DNA from: Farysia itapuensis
Taxonomy: Eukaryota > Basidiomycota > Ustilaginomycetes > Ustilaginales > Ustilaginaceae
Length of the DNA stretch: 64,000 nt
Reading direction: 5' to 3'
NCBI GenBank assembly: GCA_023212645.1
Contig: JALBYC010000010.1
Coordinates: forward strand, 124,001 to 188,000
The notes beneath the pieces were generated by a model that did no database searches, was not told where the DNA came from, and worked only from the letters and a program-made list of their open reading frames with translations. Both the position numbers and the translations under genes were made by a program. This document shows positions 31,081 through 40,167 of the stretch, in pieces (the first letter of the stretch is position 1; every line of letters begins with the position of its first letter).

Positions 31081-33480
31081 ATGCCGGCTCCAAGTACCAG
31101 CAGGCTTGTAGCGACTCTACAGAGCAAAACACCTCAAGGTGGGGGGTCTGGTCGCTCCTTGCCGGTCCCCTTGCTTGTTGTATCAACCTGCGCCGCCATA
31201 TTTGCCACCGTCTTCTCCATATTTCTCATCTGGAAGCAGCTTAAAAACTATCGCAAACCAACACTTCAGCGCTATGTTGTGCGTCTGCTGTTGATGGTCC
31301 CCATCTACTCGATTGCGTCGACCACAGCACTTTACTCGCTCGACTTGGCTGACATCATTGACCTAATTCGCGATCTTTACGAGGCCTTTGTCATCTACTG
31401 CTTCTTCAACCTGCTTATCGAGTACCTTGGCGGTGAACGTAGCTTGATTATCTTACTACATGGTCGAAGACCGCAGGTTCACCTGTTTCCTGTCGACCTC
31501 TTCTTTGGGCCCATGGACGCTTCAGATCCCTACACCTTCCTTGCTCTCAAACGCGGGGTACTGCAGTACGTCCAGATCAAACCAATCCTTGCTGTAGCAA
31601 CCCTACTCCTGAAGGCATTCGGCAAGTATGAAGAGGGCAAAATCTCGCCTTCAAACGGGTACACTTGGATTTCATTCACCTACAATGTCTCGGTCTTTGT
31701 CTCGCTGTATTGCCTGGCCATGTTCTGGAAGTGCCTCAATGACGATCTCAAGCCTTTCCGCGTAACCTCCAAGTTTCTGTGCGTGAAAGGAATCATCTTC
31801 TTCTCCTTTTGGCAGGGCTTGGGGATCTCCATCCTTGTAGCCGCCGGAATCGTCACGAAGGTCGGTCCAATCGCTGATTCGGAATACATCTCGATGGCGA
31901 TTCAGGACTTCATGATCTGTCTCGAGATGCCAATCTTCGCGCTCGCCCATGCTTATGCATTCTCACACAAGGACTACATCGATGGGTATGCTCATTTTGC
32001 TGCCAGACTTCCCGTCTACTATGCCCTCCGAGACTGCATCGGTATGTACGACGTCTTTTCGGACAGTCTGACCACTGTGCGCGGAACTGGCTATGTCTAT
32101 CAGACGTTCGAGCCGAGCGAAGGTGTCATACATCAGCCTTTAGCTAGAGAACGGCGATCCAAGGCCGGTCTGCGTTACACTCAGGGTGGTAAGGGCAAGT
32201 ACTGGCTTCCGCAACGAGGCACGGGCGATATCAGAGACGCCACCGCCGGCTCTCGACATCAAGGCCCCATGAAGAAACTGCGCACTTATATCGATAAGAA
32301 AAGGATGGAATTGCAGGGACACGCGCCAATGCTTCCGGAAGAAGCGGACGAGATTCTGCACATCGACCCCGAACTGCAGGACGAGAGGAGCCCGCTGATC
32401 AAACGCCCACGCGACGCCGCTAAGTCTGCAGCTCAGCACGCCAGCGAAGGACTTGACTTTTTCGCCCAGCGTAGTGTTGACAGTGACGATGAGGTGGAAA
32501 GTCTAACCTTTGACCCACCCACGCCAGACGAGGATGACGCATACCAACGCTCGCGCACTCTCAACTTTGGCGACTACGCTTACCCCAATATTGACATACG
32601 GCGTGAACAGGCGCAGAAATCGCGCTGGAAAGAAGACGATGATATCGTTCACCGCCGAAGTAAGCGCAAGAAAAGTCTGACTTCGAGCGACGCAGATGAC
32701 AAAACTGCCGAGAATACGAAAGGAAAAGGGCGGGATCGCGGGGCCAGCTCTTCGAAAGAACTGAACGGCGGCGCAAAGCGTGATTTAGACGATTCGAAAA
32801 GCAAGAAATCCAAGAAATCGCCATGGCTTTCATGGGATGCATCAGCCAAGCCTGATGACGAGGGGGAGCAAGACCAACCAGTCAAGCCTGCTGCTGAGAC
32901 GAAAGAGCAGGATGAGGCACCGCCTGTTGCACCAGAGACTGATGGTCCTGCCGCATCCGAAACCACTCCTCAAAGTCCACACGACCCATACGGCGCGGTC
33001 GATCTGGTCATTGAAGACTACAAAGCAGAGGAGCGAGAGCGGTTGCTCGAACGAAGACGGGGTGACCCGGCTCTACGAGCTGGAAAAGGTGCCCGCATCT
33101 TCCGTAAGCAGTGTCAATCTCCGACAGGCTCTGGCACTTCATCGCCCACAATAGAGCACGCTCGGACTCTTGCCTCTGGACCCTCGTCACAGCCCTCGAA
33201 TGGCAAGCGCGAGGAACCAGAAGCGCCAAGCTCGGCCAAAGCTGCCGTCGCTAGCACCACCACCACACCAGGCCGCCCCATGCAAGCCGAAAACGAATCA
33301 GGCGTACCCTCCACTCAAAAATCGCTCGATCAAGAACCAGAAGAGCATGTATCGGACGAACAGCCACTCAGCAAACAATACGAGCCGACAGACCATGCTG
33401 GCTTCATAAAGGGACGCTTGCTCAACCCGGCCGTCACGCCTTCAATTCAGTCGGATGATCACAAAAATCCTTGGGGTTAG
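31081..33480 (+). CDS. TMEM184/Ost-alpha (LAZ1-like) seven-TM protein
   Basis: 799-residue member of the organic-solute-transporter alpha/TMEM184 (DUF300) family; endomembrane or vacuolar membrane. The first 330 residues hold the seven membrane helices and family motifs: YSIASTTALYSLDLADIIDLIRDLYEAFVIYCFFNLL (split here as a family hallmark rather than a motif), YVQIKPILAV, KGIIFFSFWQGLGISIL and IQDFMICLEMPIFALAHAYAF. A cytosolic tail of about 450 residues follows, charged and rich in Ser/Lys/Asp/Glu, much longer than in plant or animal members. The tail has a DEVESLTFDPPTPDEDD acidic stretch and Lys-rich blocks. Transport activity of fungal members is not established. Single exon, start ATG 31081. 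Confidence 0.88.
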   Translation: MPAPSTSRLVATLQSKTPQGGGSGRSLPVPLLVVSTCAAIFATVFSIFLIWKQLKNYRKPTLQRYVVRLLLMVPIYSIASTTALYSLDLADIIDLIRDLYEAFVIYCFFNLLIEYLGGERSLIILLHGRRPQVHLFPVDLFFGPMDASDPYTFLALKRGVLQYVQIKPILAVATLLLKAFGKYEEGKISPSNGYTWISFTYNVSVFVSLYCLAMFWKCLNDDLKPFRVTSKFLCVKGIIFFSFWQGLGISILVAAGIVTKVGPIADSEYISMAIQDFMICLEMPIFALAHAYAFSHKDYIDGYAHFAARLPVYYALRDCIGMYDVFSDSLTTVRGTGYVYQTFEPSEGVIHQPLARERRSKAGLRYTQGGKGKYWLPQRGTGDIRDATAGSRHQGPMKKLRTYIDKKRMELQGHAPMLPEEADEILHIDPELQDERSPLIKRPRDAAKSAAQHASEGLDFFAQRSVDSDDEVESLTFDPPTPDEDDAYQRSRTLNFGDYAYPNIDIRREQAQKSRWKEDDDIVHRRSKRKKSLTSSDADDKTAENTKGKGRDRGASSSKELNGGAKRDLDDSKSKKSKKSPWLSWDASAKPDDEGEQDQPVKPAAETKEQDEAPPVAPETDGPAASETTPQSPHDPYGAVDLVIEDYKAEERERLLERRRGDPALRAGKGARIFRKQCQSPTGSGTSSPTIEHARTLASGPSSQPSNGKREEPEAPSSAKAAVASTTTTPGRPMQAENESGVPSTQKSLDQEPEEHVSDEQPLSKQYEPTDHAGFIKGRLLNPAVTPSIQSDDHKNPWG

Positions 33481-33605
33481 TCACCTTCTAGACACAATCG
33501 CAATGGAAACAAGACACAGTGTCGCGCGTGTGTCGAAATAGTCTAGGTGGCTGAAGATAGAGGTATATTACAGCGTGGGGCAGGTCGAGGTGTGATGCTG
33601 AAAGT

Positions 33606-34126
33606 CTAAAGGTCGTCGAGGTCGTCGTCGTCGTCGTCATCACTGTCGTCGTCATCAGATCCTTCCTGGAACTCGATTTCACCTCCGTCTTCGTCGCCGT
33701 AGCTGTCGGTCTCGTTGATCTTGGCCGATTCGGGCAGCTCGCCTTGTGCTTTCAGTGCTCGAGCTTCGTCCGGGTTGTACTTTTGGATAACGTCCGCCTT
33801 TCCATCCTGGAAGTCACGAAGCGAGATGAGGATGATGTCTCCCTGGTTGATCCAGACTTTTTTGCGCAGCTTGCCGCGGATATGCGCCAATCGCTTCTCG
33901 CCGTCAAAGCATTGTGCTTCGAGTCGCCCGTTTCCAAGCATCTTTAGCACCTGTGCATATTCTGTAGCAAGCAGACGTCAATACCCCTTTCGAATCCTCC
34001 TTGCCATTCACTGAGTGTGGGCTACATACCTTGGCCTTCATCTTTCAGCACAAGCTCGCGCTTGTCGCCGATATCGTTCTTTCCTCTGCGACGGTTCTTG
34101 CCGCCTTTTCCTTTGTTCTTGGGCAT
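33606..34126 (-). CDS. tif11: Translation initiation factor eIF1A
   Basis: Ribosomal A-site factor that promotes scanning and start-codon selection. Exons 34126-34030 and 33961-33606, intron 33962-34029 (68 bp, gtatgt...ctacag), giving 150 residues. The first exon supplies the expected basic N-terminus ([18 protein letters not shown]). The OB fold follows ([34 protein letters not shown]), then the acidic C-terminal tail ending in [11 protein letters not shown]. Length and both tails agree with yeast Tif11 (153) and human eIF1A (144). Divergent from yif1; converges with the TMEM184 gene. Confidence 0.96.
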
Positions 34127-34484
34127 GATGGTGTGGTGGTCAAGAGGTGTGATCGATGTCAGAGCAACCGATTCTTTCGCTTTTCACCAAAATTCTCAAG
34201 CTCAGCCAAGAAGGAATTCGAAATACTTTTGAATTGAAATGCCTTGATGTCATCCGAGCTAAATTTATATACGTTTAAACGTTTAAGCAGCGGTATTTGT
34301 ACTCTAACACACGAAGAACCCGAACGAAAGTTGCGGTGTTGCAACTTGGTGGCCGTGGCCGCGTCGAAGAAGCACAGGCCAGACCAGACTGGTCTCCACG
34401 ACACCAACACCTTCTTCTTGCGCCTCGTTCTTTGCACAACCAAAGCCATCACCACTACCGGAGGCATTGGTAAATAGTGTGGTC
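34127..34484. other. Divergent promoter region of eIF1A and yif1
   Basis: 358 bp between divergent start codons. A palindromic acgtttaaacgt core sits near 34270-34281. No gene recognised. Confidence 0.55.
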
Positions 34485-35741
34485 ATGTATCAGCAGGGGT
34501 ATCCGTCACGTTCGCCTCCGCCGCTACAGCATCCTATCCCTACACATCCGCCCTTCAAGGTGCCCGATCCGCCCATCTCGCCCAATCCTCAACCTGGCAC
34601 ACACACTTCCGTCGCCGACCCACACATGTCAAGCGCCAGCCGCCGCGGAGCTGGTGCCTCGTCTGCTGCTTCCGGCTCAGCTCAGCTGGGTGCCGGAGGC
34701 TATCAGCGCTTCAGCTCGCCCCCTATCCAGAATGCGAACATGTCCCAGCAGTACTCAGCACAGGGGTACCAGCAGCAGCCAGCGTCAAACTATTACTCGA
34801 ACCAGCTCGGTGGAGCGGGTGGTGCGCTTGGCGGGAACATACCGCAGCAACAGCAGCAGCAGCAGCAACCTTGGGGAGGCTTTCCGTCTTTCGGCAACAG
34901 CGGTGGACCAGGCGGCGCCATGATGAATGACGCTACTGCACAGATGGGCGTACAGTTCGGCCAACACATGGCCGCTGTCGGCGGCGAGTACGTGCAGAGG
35001 AACTTTGGCGCCCTCCTGCCTATGCCGGTGCTCAAGCACTACTTTAATGTCTCAAACTCGTATGTGCTGCACAAACTGCGGATTGTCTTGTTCCCATGGC
35101 GACACAAGCCCTGGTCCCGTGCACACCGTCATGCGGGCTCTTCGTCGACATACTCGTCCTCCTCCGTCGTTGGCGGTGGTCCAGATGCTGCCTCCTCCTT
35201 CAAGCCAGCTGGTGGTGAGGGCTTCTTGCCGCCAAGAGACGACGTAAACTCTCCAGACCTCTACATCCCTGTCATGGCCTTTGTCACATACATCATCCTC
35301 ACTTCGGTCATTCTTGGTCTTGAAAGCCGCTTCCACCCTGAAGTCCTAGGGCTGCGGGCTTCGCGCGCGCTCGCTATCATTCTCGTCGAGCTGTCGATCA
35401 TCAAGCTCGGCACGTATCTGCTCAACATCCAGGGCGATCACACCATGATGGATCTTTTGGCATATTCAGGGTACAAGTTCGTCGGAACACTCATAACACT
35501 TTCCGTTGGTCTGCTCAAGGTTCGCGGTCTCGTGTACTGGGCCGTGTTTCTGTACTGCTTTGCGGCGAACGCCTTCTTCTTGTTGCGCAGTTTGCGGTAT
35601 GTGGTGCTGCCAGACCCATCGAGTCCGTCGAGTCAGACCATCACACATGCACAGAGGAGCAGACGCATCCAGTTCCTCTTTTGCATCGCAATGGCGCAAA
35701 TCGTCTTCGGCTGGGCACTCATCATCGGTATCTTCAATTAG
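34485..35741 (+). CDS. yif1: ER-Golgi membrane protein Yif1
   Basis: Partner of Yip1 and Ypt/Rab GTPases in COPII vesicle fusion between ER and Golgi. 418 residues from ATG 34485 (MYQQGYPSRSP); in-frame sequence upstream begins only with TTG. A proline/glutamine-rich cytosolic N-terminus of about 150 residues contains an eight-Gln run (near 34848-34868). The conserved Yif1 block follows (GGEYVQRNFGALLPMPVLKHYFNVSNSYVLHKLRIVLFPWRHKPWSR), then five hydrophobic helices ending IAMAQIVFGWALIIGIFN. A Ser/Gly insert (near nt 35130-35220) separates the soluble block from the first membrane helix. Single exon. Confidence 0.92.
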   Translation: MYQQGYPSRSPPPLQHPIPTHPPFKVPDPPISPNPQPGTHTSVADPHMSSASRRGAGASSAASGSAQLGAGGYQRFSSPPIQNANMSQQYSAQGYQQQPASNYYSNQLGGAGGALGGNIPQQQQQQQQPWGGFPSFGNSGGPGGAMMNDATAQMGVQFGQHMAAVGGEYVQRNFGALLPMPVLKHYFNVSNSYVLHKLRIVLFPWRHKPWSRAHRHAGSSSTYSSSSVVGGGPDAASSFKPAGGEGFLPPRDDVNSPDLYIPVMAFVTYIILTSVILGLESRFHPEVLGLRASRALAIILVELSIIKLGTYLLNIQGDHTMMDLLAYSGYKFVGTLITLSVGLLKVRGLVYWAVFLYCFAANAFFLLRSLRYVVLPDPSSPSSQTITHAQRSRRIQFLFCIAMAQIVFGWALIIGIFN

Positions 35742-35896
35742 TCCCCCCAAAACCCCCCTGTTCTCCAAAACTCTACCACGTGTACCTATGCAGTCATCCT
35801 TGCAATCTCGTTCGCCTGCACAGACTGCCGTATGAAACCTGGTGTAGTGATGAGCGTAAATTCGTCGTCGATATGTGCAGTGTCGTGAGTAGGTGT

Positions 35897-36424
35897 TTAG
35901 TGACCCTTCTTGACAGTGATGGTGTCCCAAGCGGCACGCTCAGAGTTCTCCTCGTTCACCTCGTTGACAAGAGGAGTGAGATATCGCTTGTCCTGCAACA
36001 GCGCAACCAGTCAGCGGGGTCAGTAGTCTGGGCCGCGCATGTGAGCGGCAAAGTGTACGTACGTCTTTAGGGTTGAGCCACTTTTCCTTGGGCAAGTCTC
36101 GGTGCAGGACCGAGTAGTGACTGGCCTGCTTGAGACGGAACGCACGGTCGTACGACTCCTTCTCAGGCAGACGTGCAATGGCCTTCTGCATCTCTGGGGA
36201 CTCCTCCACCAGCAAATCATCGTACTTGAGACCCAGCTTTCGGTGACCAGCTGCGTTTGCGTATGCCGTAGCGACCGGCTGCAAGAAGCGCATCAGCGCA
36301 GGTGACGACCGCACGTATTTGGCTACACTAAGTCCAGCCTGTACAATTAACAAAAGAGAAGCACATCAGTCAGAGGGCTCCCCTTGCATGCCATTGTGCG
36401 AATCATGGGTGTACGTACAAACAT
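35897..36424 (-). CDS. qcr7: Ubiquinol-cytochrome c reductase subunit Qcr7 (6-nt first exon)
   Basis: Complex III subunit on the matrix side of the inner mitochondrial membrane. Exons 36424-36419 (only ATGTTT), 36338-36063 and 35992-35897. Introns are 80 bp (36339-36418, gtacgt...gtacag) and 70 bp (35993-36062, gtacgt...ttgcag). Total 378 nt, 125 residues. The product begins MF-AGLSVAKYVRSSPALMRF and contains GHRKLGLKYDDLL and RLKQASHYSVLHRDLPKEKW. It ends DKRYLTPLVNEVNEENSERAAWDTITVKKGH, all typical of Qcr7/UQCRB. Without both splices the frame has no proper start and loses its C-terminus. Divergent from the Hem14-NDUFAF7 gene with 172 bp between ATGs. Confidence 0.9.
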
Positions 36425-36596
36425 GTTGAGACCGTTGTATGTATGTTGTTGGTGGTGGAAAGATTGATTTTGGACCTTCGTAAGTTGAGATGGCAGAACG
36501 CGGTTCCGAAGTCCACGAGCCAAATTACAAATCCAAGCCGGGCGCAAACCGTAAAACTCGGAACTTGGCGGATAGGATGCTGAGTAATCTTGACAA
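36425..36596. promoter_or_regulatory. Short bidirectional promoter, qcr7 / hem14-NDUFAF7 fusion
   Basis: 172 bp separate the two ATGs (244 bp if the fusion starts at its second ATG). Both genes act in mitochondrial respiration or haem supply. I see no CCAAT box for a HAP-type activator and no TATA box. Confidence 0.5.
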
Positions 36597-39500
36597 ATGC
36601 CCTTTTTTCCCAGACTCGCTCCACTTGGATTAGCTGTCAAAGGCAAGAAGTTTTGGCGCCCCACAACGATGCTGTTGAGTAGGGCAGCTTTGTCGCTCAA
36701 AGCGGGGTCTTTGCCGACAATAAGATGGTGTCGCAGGCCGCTGTCCAGCTCAAGTGTCCTCGCGGAACAGGACCGGAAGCGGATAGTGGTTCTCGGAGGC
36801 GGCATCTCTGGCTTGACATCAGCATATCGACTCTCTCAACAGCTGCCAAGAGATCGATATGACATCGTGCTTTTGGAATCAGAGCAGAGATTGGGTGGTT
36901 GGATCAACTCCGAACGTGTATCATTACCGCAGTCCGGATCAGGAACAACGACAGCACTGATCGAGAAAGGGCCACGCAGTATTCGACCTGCCGGCTATTC
37001 TGGAATGATGATGCTCGAGCTGCTCAAATCGCTTGGCTTGATGGAGCGGATGATCAAAGTGCCAAAGACGGCAGCATCGGCTCAGAACCGCTATATCTAC
37101 TATCCAGATCGTCTGGCAAAGCTGCCCAACAGCGTGTCATCTATCTTCACAGCGCTTTTCCAGCTCCCGTTCCTTCGGAAGATTCTTACAGGAGTGCTGC
37201 GAGAGGCATTCGTTCCGTCCCGCTTCTTGCGGCCCCGGTCAGAATCACCGGAAGAAGTGCGTAGAATACAGAACCGCGAGCACTTGCAGGACGAGAGCAT
37301 CGATTCGTTCGTCACACGACGGTTCGGCAAGTCGCTGGCAGAGAATCTAGTCTCTGCCGTCGTACACGGCATCTATGCGGGCGACACTCGCAGGTTGAGT
37401 GTGCGATCTGTTTTGCCCTTTTTATGGGACTCTGAACGTGTTCATGGCAGCATTTTGCGCAGTATGCTGCCGATCAAGCGCAACAAAAGGTACCGAGCTA
37501 TACCCGAATCAGAAGCAGCCGCAAAGTCAACAAAAGAGCAGCAACTCAGGAATGTGGAGAATCGTTTGGGCGCCGATCTGGTCAAGAGCTTCAAAGGAAT
37601 CAGTGTATACAGCTTCCCAGAAGGTGTGCAGGAGATTGTTTCTTCCCTCGAGACGCGGTTGCGAGCTAGCGATAATGTCAAAGTCCATCTAGGCGACAGT
37701 GTCCGAAATGTCGAAGTCAGGGAAGATGGCTTGTTGACAGTGCACACCACGTCAGGCAGTTCTATTGAAGCGCATCGTGTCATCTCGAGTCTACCTTCGG
37801 CCAGATTAGCGACCATCTTATCGAAGGACGAGGCCTTTCCGGAGCTGGCTCACAACCCATCTGCCAACGTTGGTGTGGTCAATGTTGTCATATCGCCTCG
37901 AGACTCCCAACAGTCCTTGTTACCAGTTGAAGGTTTCGGCTATCTTCTACCTCGAACGACACCGCACAACGAAAATGGCATTCTAGGGGTTGTTTTCGAC
38001 TCTGATTCCCTTCCCACGCAGGACGCCGAGGATGCTTCTTCCAGACCCACAAAGCTTACGATCATGATGGGTGGATCCCACTGGTCTTCTTCAACTTCCT
38101 TGCCAACGAAAGAGCAGATGAAGAGCCGTGCGATTGATGCTCTAATCAGCCATCTTGGTCTCTCACGCAAACTGCTTGAGGACGCTTCTCAGACCTCGGT
38201 TCTGGCCACTCTGCAAAAGGAGTGCATTCCATGGTATCTGGTTGGACATCCAATTCGAATGGCAAGTTTGCACAAGTCCCTGCAGTCACACTCAGATTTG
38301 GCAGAAAGGTTGACATTGGTGGGTGCAAGTTACACTGGCGTAAGTTTAAACGACTGCGTTGCCTACGCCACAGAGTCTGTCGACCGAGTTGTCGCAGCCG
38401 AGTTGAACTCGGCAGCAAACAAGACTGTCACAGGCCTGGAAGGATTCGAGGTCCCCAAGCATGAGACCGTCAGCAAGCTCGAAAGAGAAAGGCGAAGCAA
38501 TAGGGCAGCACATCCGGTCGGAAGCGGCCAGACTCAAGGCTTGTTCGGACCTACGCCGTCCCCGCCGTCATCGACGCCGTTCAGCCCTGTGCGGGCATTA
38601 CATACGAGTGCACGCCGCTCTTCCGAACCCTCGAGCAGCGTCAAGCCAACCAAGAGCCTAGAGCAGATCTTGATTGATAGCATTAAAGCCTCTGGGCCTA
38701 TGCCAGTCTCGACCTACATGCGCACATGTCTGCTTGATCCCATGCAAGGATATTACTCATCCGCCAACTCGCCCGAGACAAGCAGGGAAGTGCTCGGCTC
38801 ACGCGGCGACTTCATCACATCTCCTGAGATCTCGCAGGTCTTTGGCGAACTGGTGGCTATCTTCTACCTTGCGAGATGGCAGAGCGTAGGCTCTCCGGGA
38901 AAGGTGCGTCTGGTCGAACTCGGTCCGGGCAAGGGAACCCTGCTCGCCGACATGTTGCGCACATTTGCGCCATTTCGGTCCTTTTCAGACACAATCAAGA
39001 CGATCCAGCTTGTGGAGACGTCCGAAGGCCTTATGGAACTGCAACTGGCTGCCATCAAGGAAGCTTTGGGGGCGATGAAGAAGAAGGTTGTAGACGCAAG
39101 TAAGCCCCTGCATGAGCTTGCTGCGGATGAGGTGATCGTCGAATGGTTCCCGACCGTTGATATGCTACCTGTCGAGCCAGACATGTTCACCGTGCTGACA
39201 GCGCACGAATTCCTGGACGCTCTGCCCACACATATCTTCGAAAAGGGCTACGACGGAAAGTTCCGAGAAGTGCTCGTTGGACTCAAGCAAAAGAGCAGTG
39301 TCACAATTCTGCGACCCGGAGTGACAGAAGGCACAATCAGACAAGAAGGCGGAGGCACTGGAGCCAAAGACGAACTTGCCTTCGTGCTGTCGCCAGGTCC
39401 GACACCTTGGGCGCAGATGCTGGCACAGAACAATCCGCGTTTTGCCCACCTCAAAGCAGGACAGCGAGTTGAGATAAGTCCCGAAAGCTGGGCGGTGGCA

Positions 39501-40070
39501 CGCAGGATTGGCGAGCTCATCGCGGGACGAGCTGCGGCGCCAGCACGCTCGCTTAGCGCTCCAACTTCATCTGGCCCGACTCCTGAAGAGACGGAGAAAG
39601 AAGCCGCCCGCCTAGCCGGAGCCTCAGTGGGAGGAGTAGGACTGGTGATTGACTACGGAGAGGACCGATTCTTCGGCTCGTCGTTCCGCGCATTCAAGTC
39701 GCACGCTTTGGTGCCCGTGTTTGAGTCACCGGGTAGTGTTGACTTGACAGTCAACGTTGATTTCCAGCATCTGAAAACAGCGATTCAGACTACCGACGCA
39801 AACTGGCTCGGCCCGCTAGACCAGGCCGACTTCTTAGTTGGCATGGGTTTGCAGATGCGAGCCGAGCACATCGCCAAAGGAAAATCCGTCGAGGACGAAA
39901 AGCGCATCAAGCAGGCAGCCAACCGCTTGATCGACGAAACCGGGATGGGCACGCAATACAAAGTGCTCGCAATCACCGCGCCCCCGTCAAAAGGCTCCGA
40001 CACAGATGGCCCATCTGCCAAGTCCGCCGAACCACTCCTGTTCCCCTTTCAGCTGGGTGAGCACGCTTAG
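36597..40070 (+). CDS. hem14: Fused protoporphyrinogen oxidase (Hem14) - NDUFAF7/MidA methyltransferase
   Basis: One uninterrupted 1157-codon frame with two complete mitochondrial enzymes. Residues about 60-612 are protoporphyrinogen IX oxidase, the penultimate haem step: FAD motif VVLGGGISGLTSAYRL, then LLESEQRLGGW, and the C-terminal LVGASYTGVSLNDCVAYA. Residues about 686-1140 are NDUFAF7/MidA, the SAM-dependent arginine methyltransferase needed for complex I assembly: GPMPVSTYMRTCLLDPMQGYY, GDFITSPEISQVFGEL, SAM motif LVELGPGKGTL, and EFLDALPTHIF. The 70-residue linker is Pro/Ser-rich and contains VRALHTSARRSS, which looks like a presequence. No in-frame Met or stop separates the halves before the MidA fold begins. 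N-terminal targeting peptide: from ATG 36597, or more likely from ATG 36669 (MLLSRAALSLKAGSLPTIRW). Divergent from qcr7. Confidence 0.88.
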   Translation: MPFFPRLAPLGLAVKGKKFWRPTTMLLSRAALSLKAGSLPTIRWCRRPLSSSSVLAEQDRKRIVVLGGGISGLTSAYRLSQQLPRDRYDIVLLESEQRLGGWINSERVSLPQSGSGTTTALIEKGPRSIRPAGYSGMMMLELLKSLGLMERMIKVPKTAASAQNRYIYYPDRLAKLPNSVSSIFTALFQLPFLRKILTGVLREAFVPSRFLRPRSESPEEVRRIQNREHLQDESIDSFVTRRFGKSLAENLVSAVVHGIYAGDTRRLSVRSVLPFLWDSERVHGSILRSMLPIKRNKRYRAIPESEAAAKSTKEQQLRNVENRLGADLVKSFKGISVYSFPEGVQEIVSSLETRLRASDNVKVHLGDSVRNVEVREDGLLTVHTTSGSSIEAHRVISSLPSARLATILSKDEAFPELAHNPSANVGVVNVVISPRDSQQSLLPVEGFGYLLPRTTPHNENGILGVVFDSDSLPTQDAEDASSRPTKLTIMMGGSHWSSSTSLPTKEQMKSRAIDALISHLGLSRKLLEDASQTSVLATLQKECIPWYLVGHPIRMASLHKSLQSHSDLAERLTLVGASYTGVSLNDCVAYATESVDRVVAAELNSAANKTVTGLEGFEVPKHETVSKLERERRSNRAAHPVGSGQTQGLFGPTPSPPSSTPFSPVRALHTSARRSSEPSSSVKPTKSLEQILIDSIKASGPMPVSTYMRTCLLDPMQGYYSSANSPETSREVLGSRGDFITSPEISQVFGELVAIFYLARWQSVGSPGKVRLVELGPGKGTLLADMLRTFAPFRSFSDTIKTIQLVETSEGLMELQLAAIKEALGAMKKKVVDASKPLHELAADEVIVEWFPTVDMLPVEPDMFTVLTAHEFLDALPTHIFEKGYDGKFREVLVGLKQKSSVTILRPGVTEGTIRQEGGGTGAKDELAFVLSPGPTPWAQMLAQNNPRFAHLKAGQRVEISPESWAVARRIGELIAGRAAAPARSLSAPTSSGPTPEETEKEAARLAGASVGGVGLVIDYGEDRFFGSSFRAFKSHALVPVFESPGSVDLTVNVDFQHLKTAIQTTDANWLGPLDQADFLVGMGLQMRAEHIAKGKSVEDEKRIKQAANRLIDETGMGTQYKVLAITAPPSKGSDTDGPSAKSAEPLLFPFQLGEHA

Positions 40071-40167
40071 ACAAGCTCATCGAAGTCATGTGGATTCTCT
40101 CCGCATACGTGCAATCTGAATGACGTGCTAAACGTTGATCCGGGGAGTGTGATAGGAGGTCCTAGGT

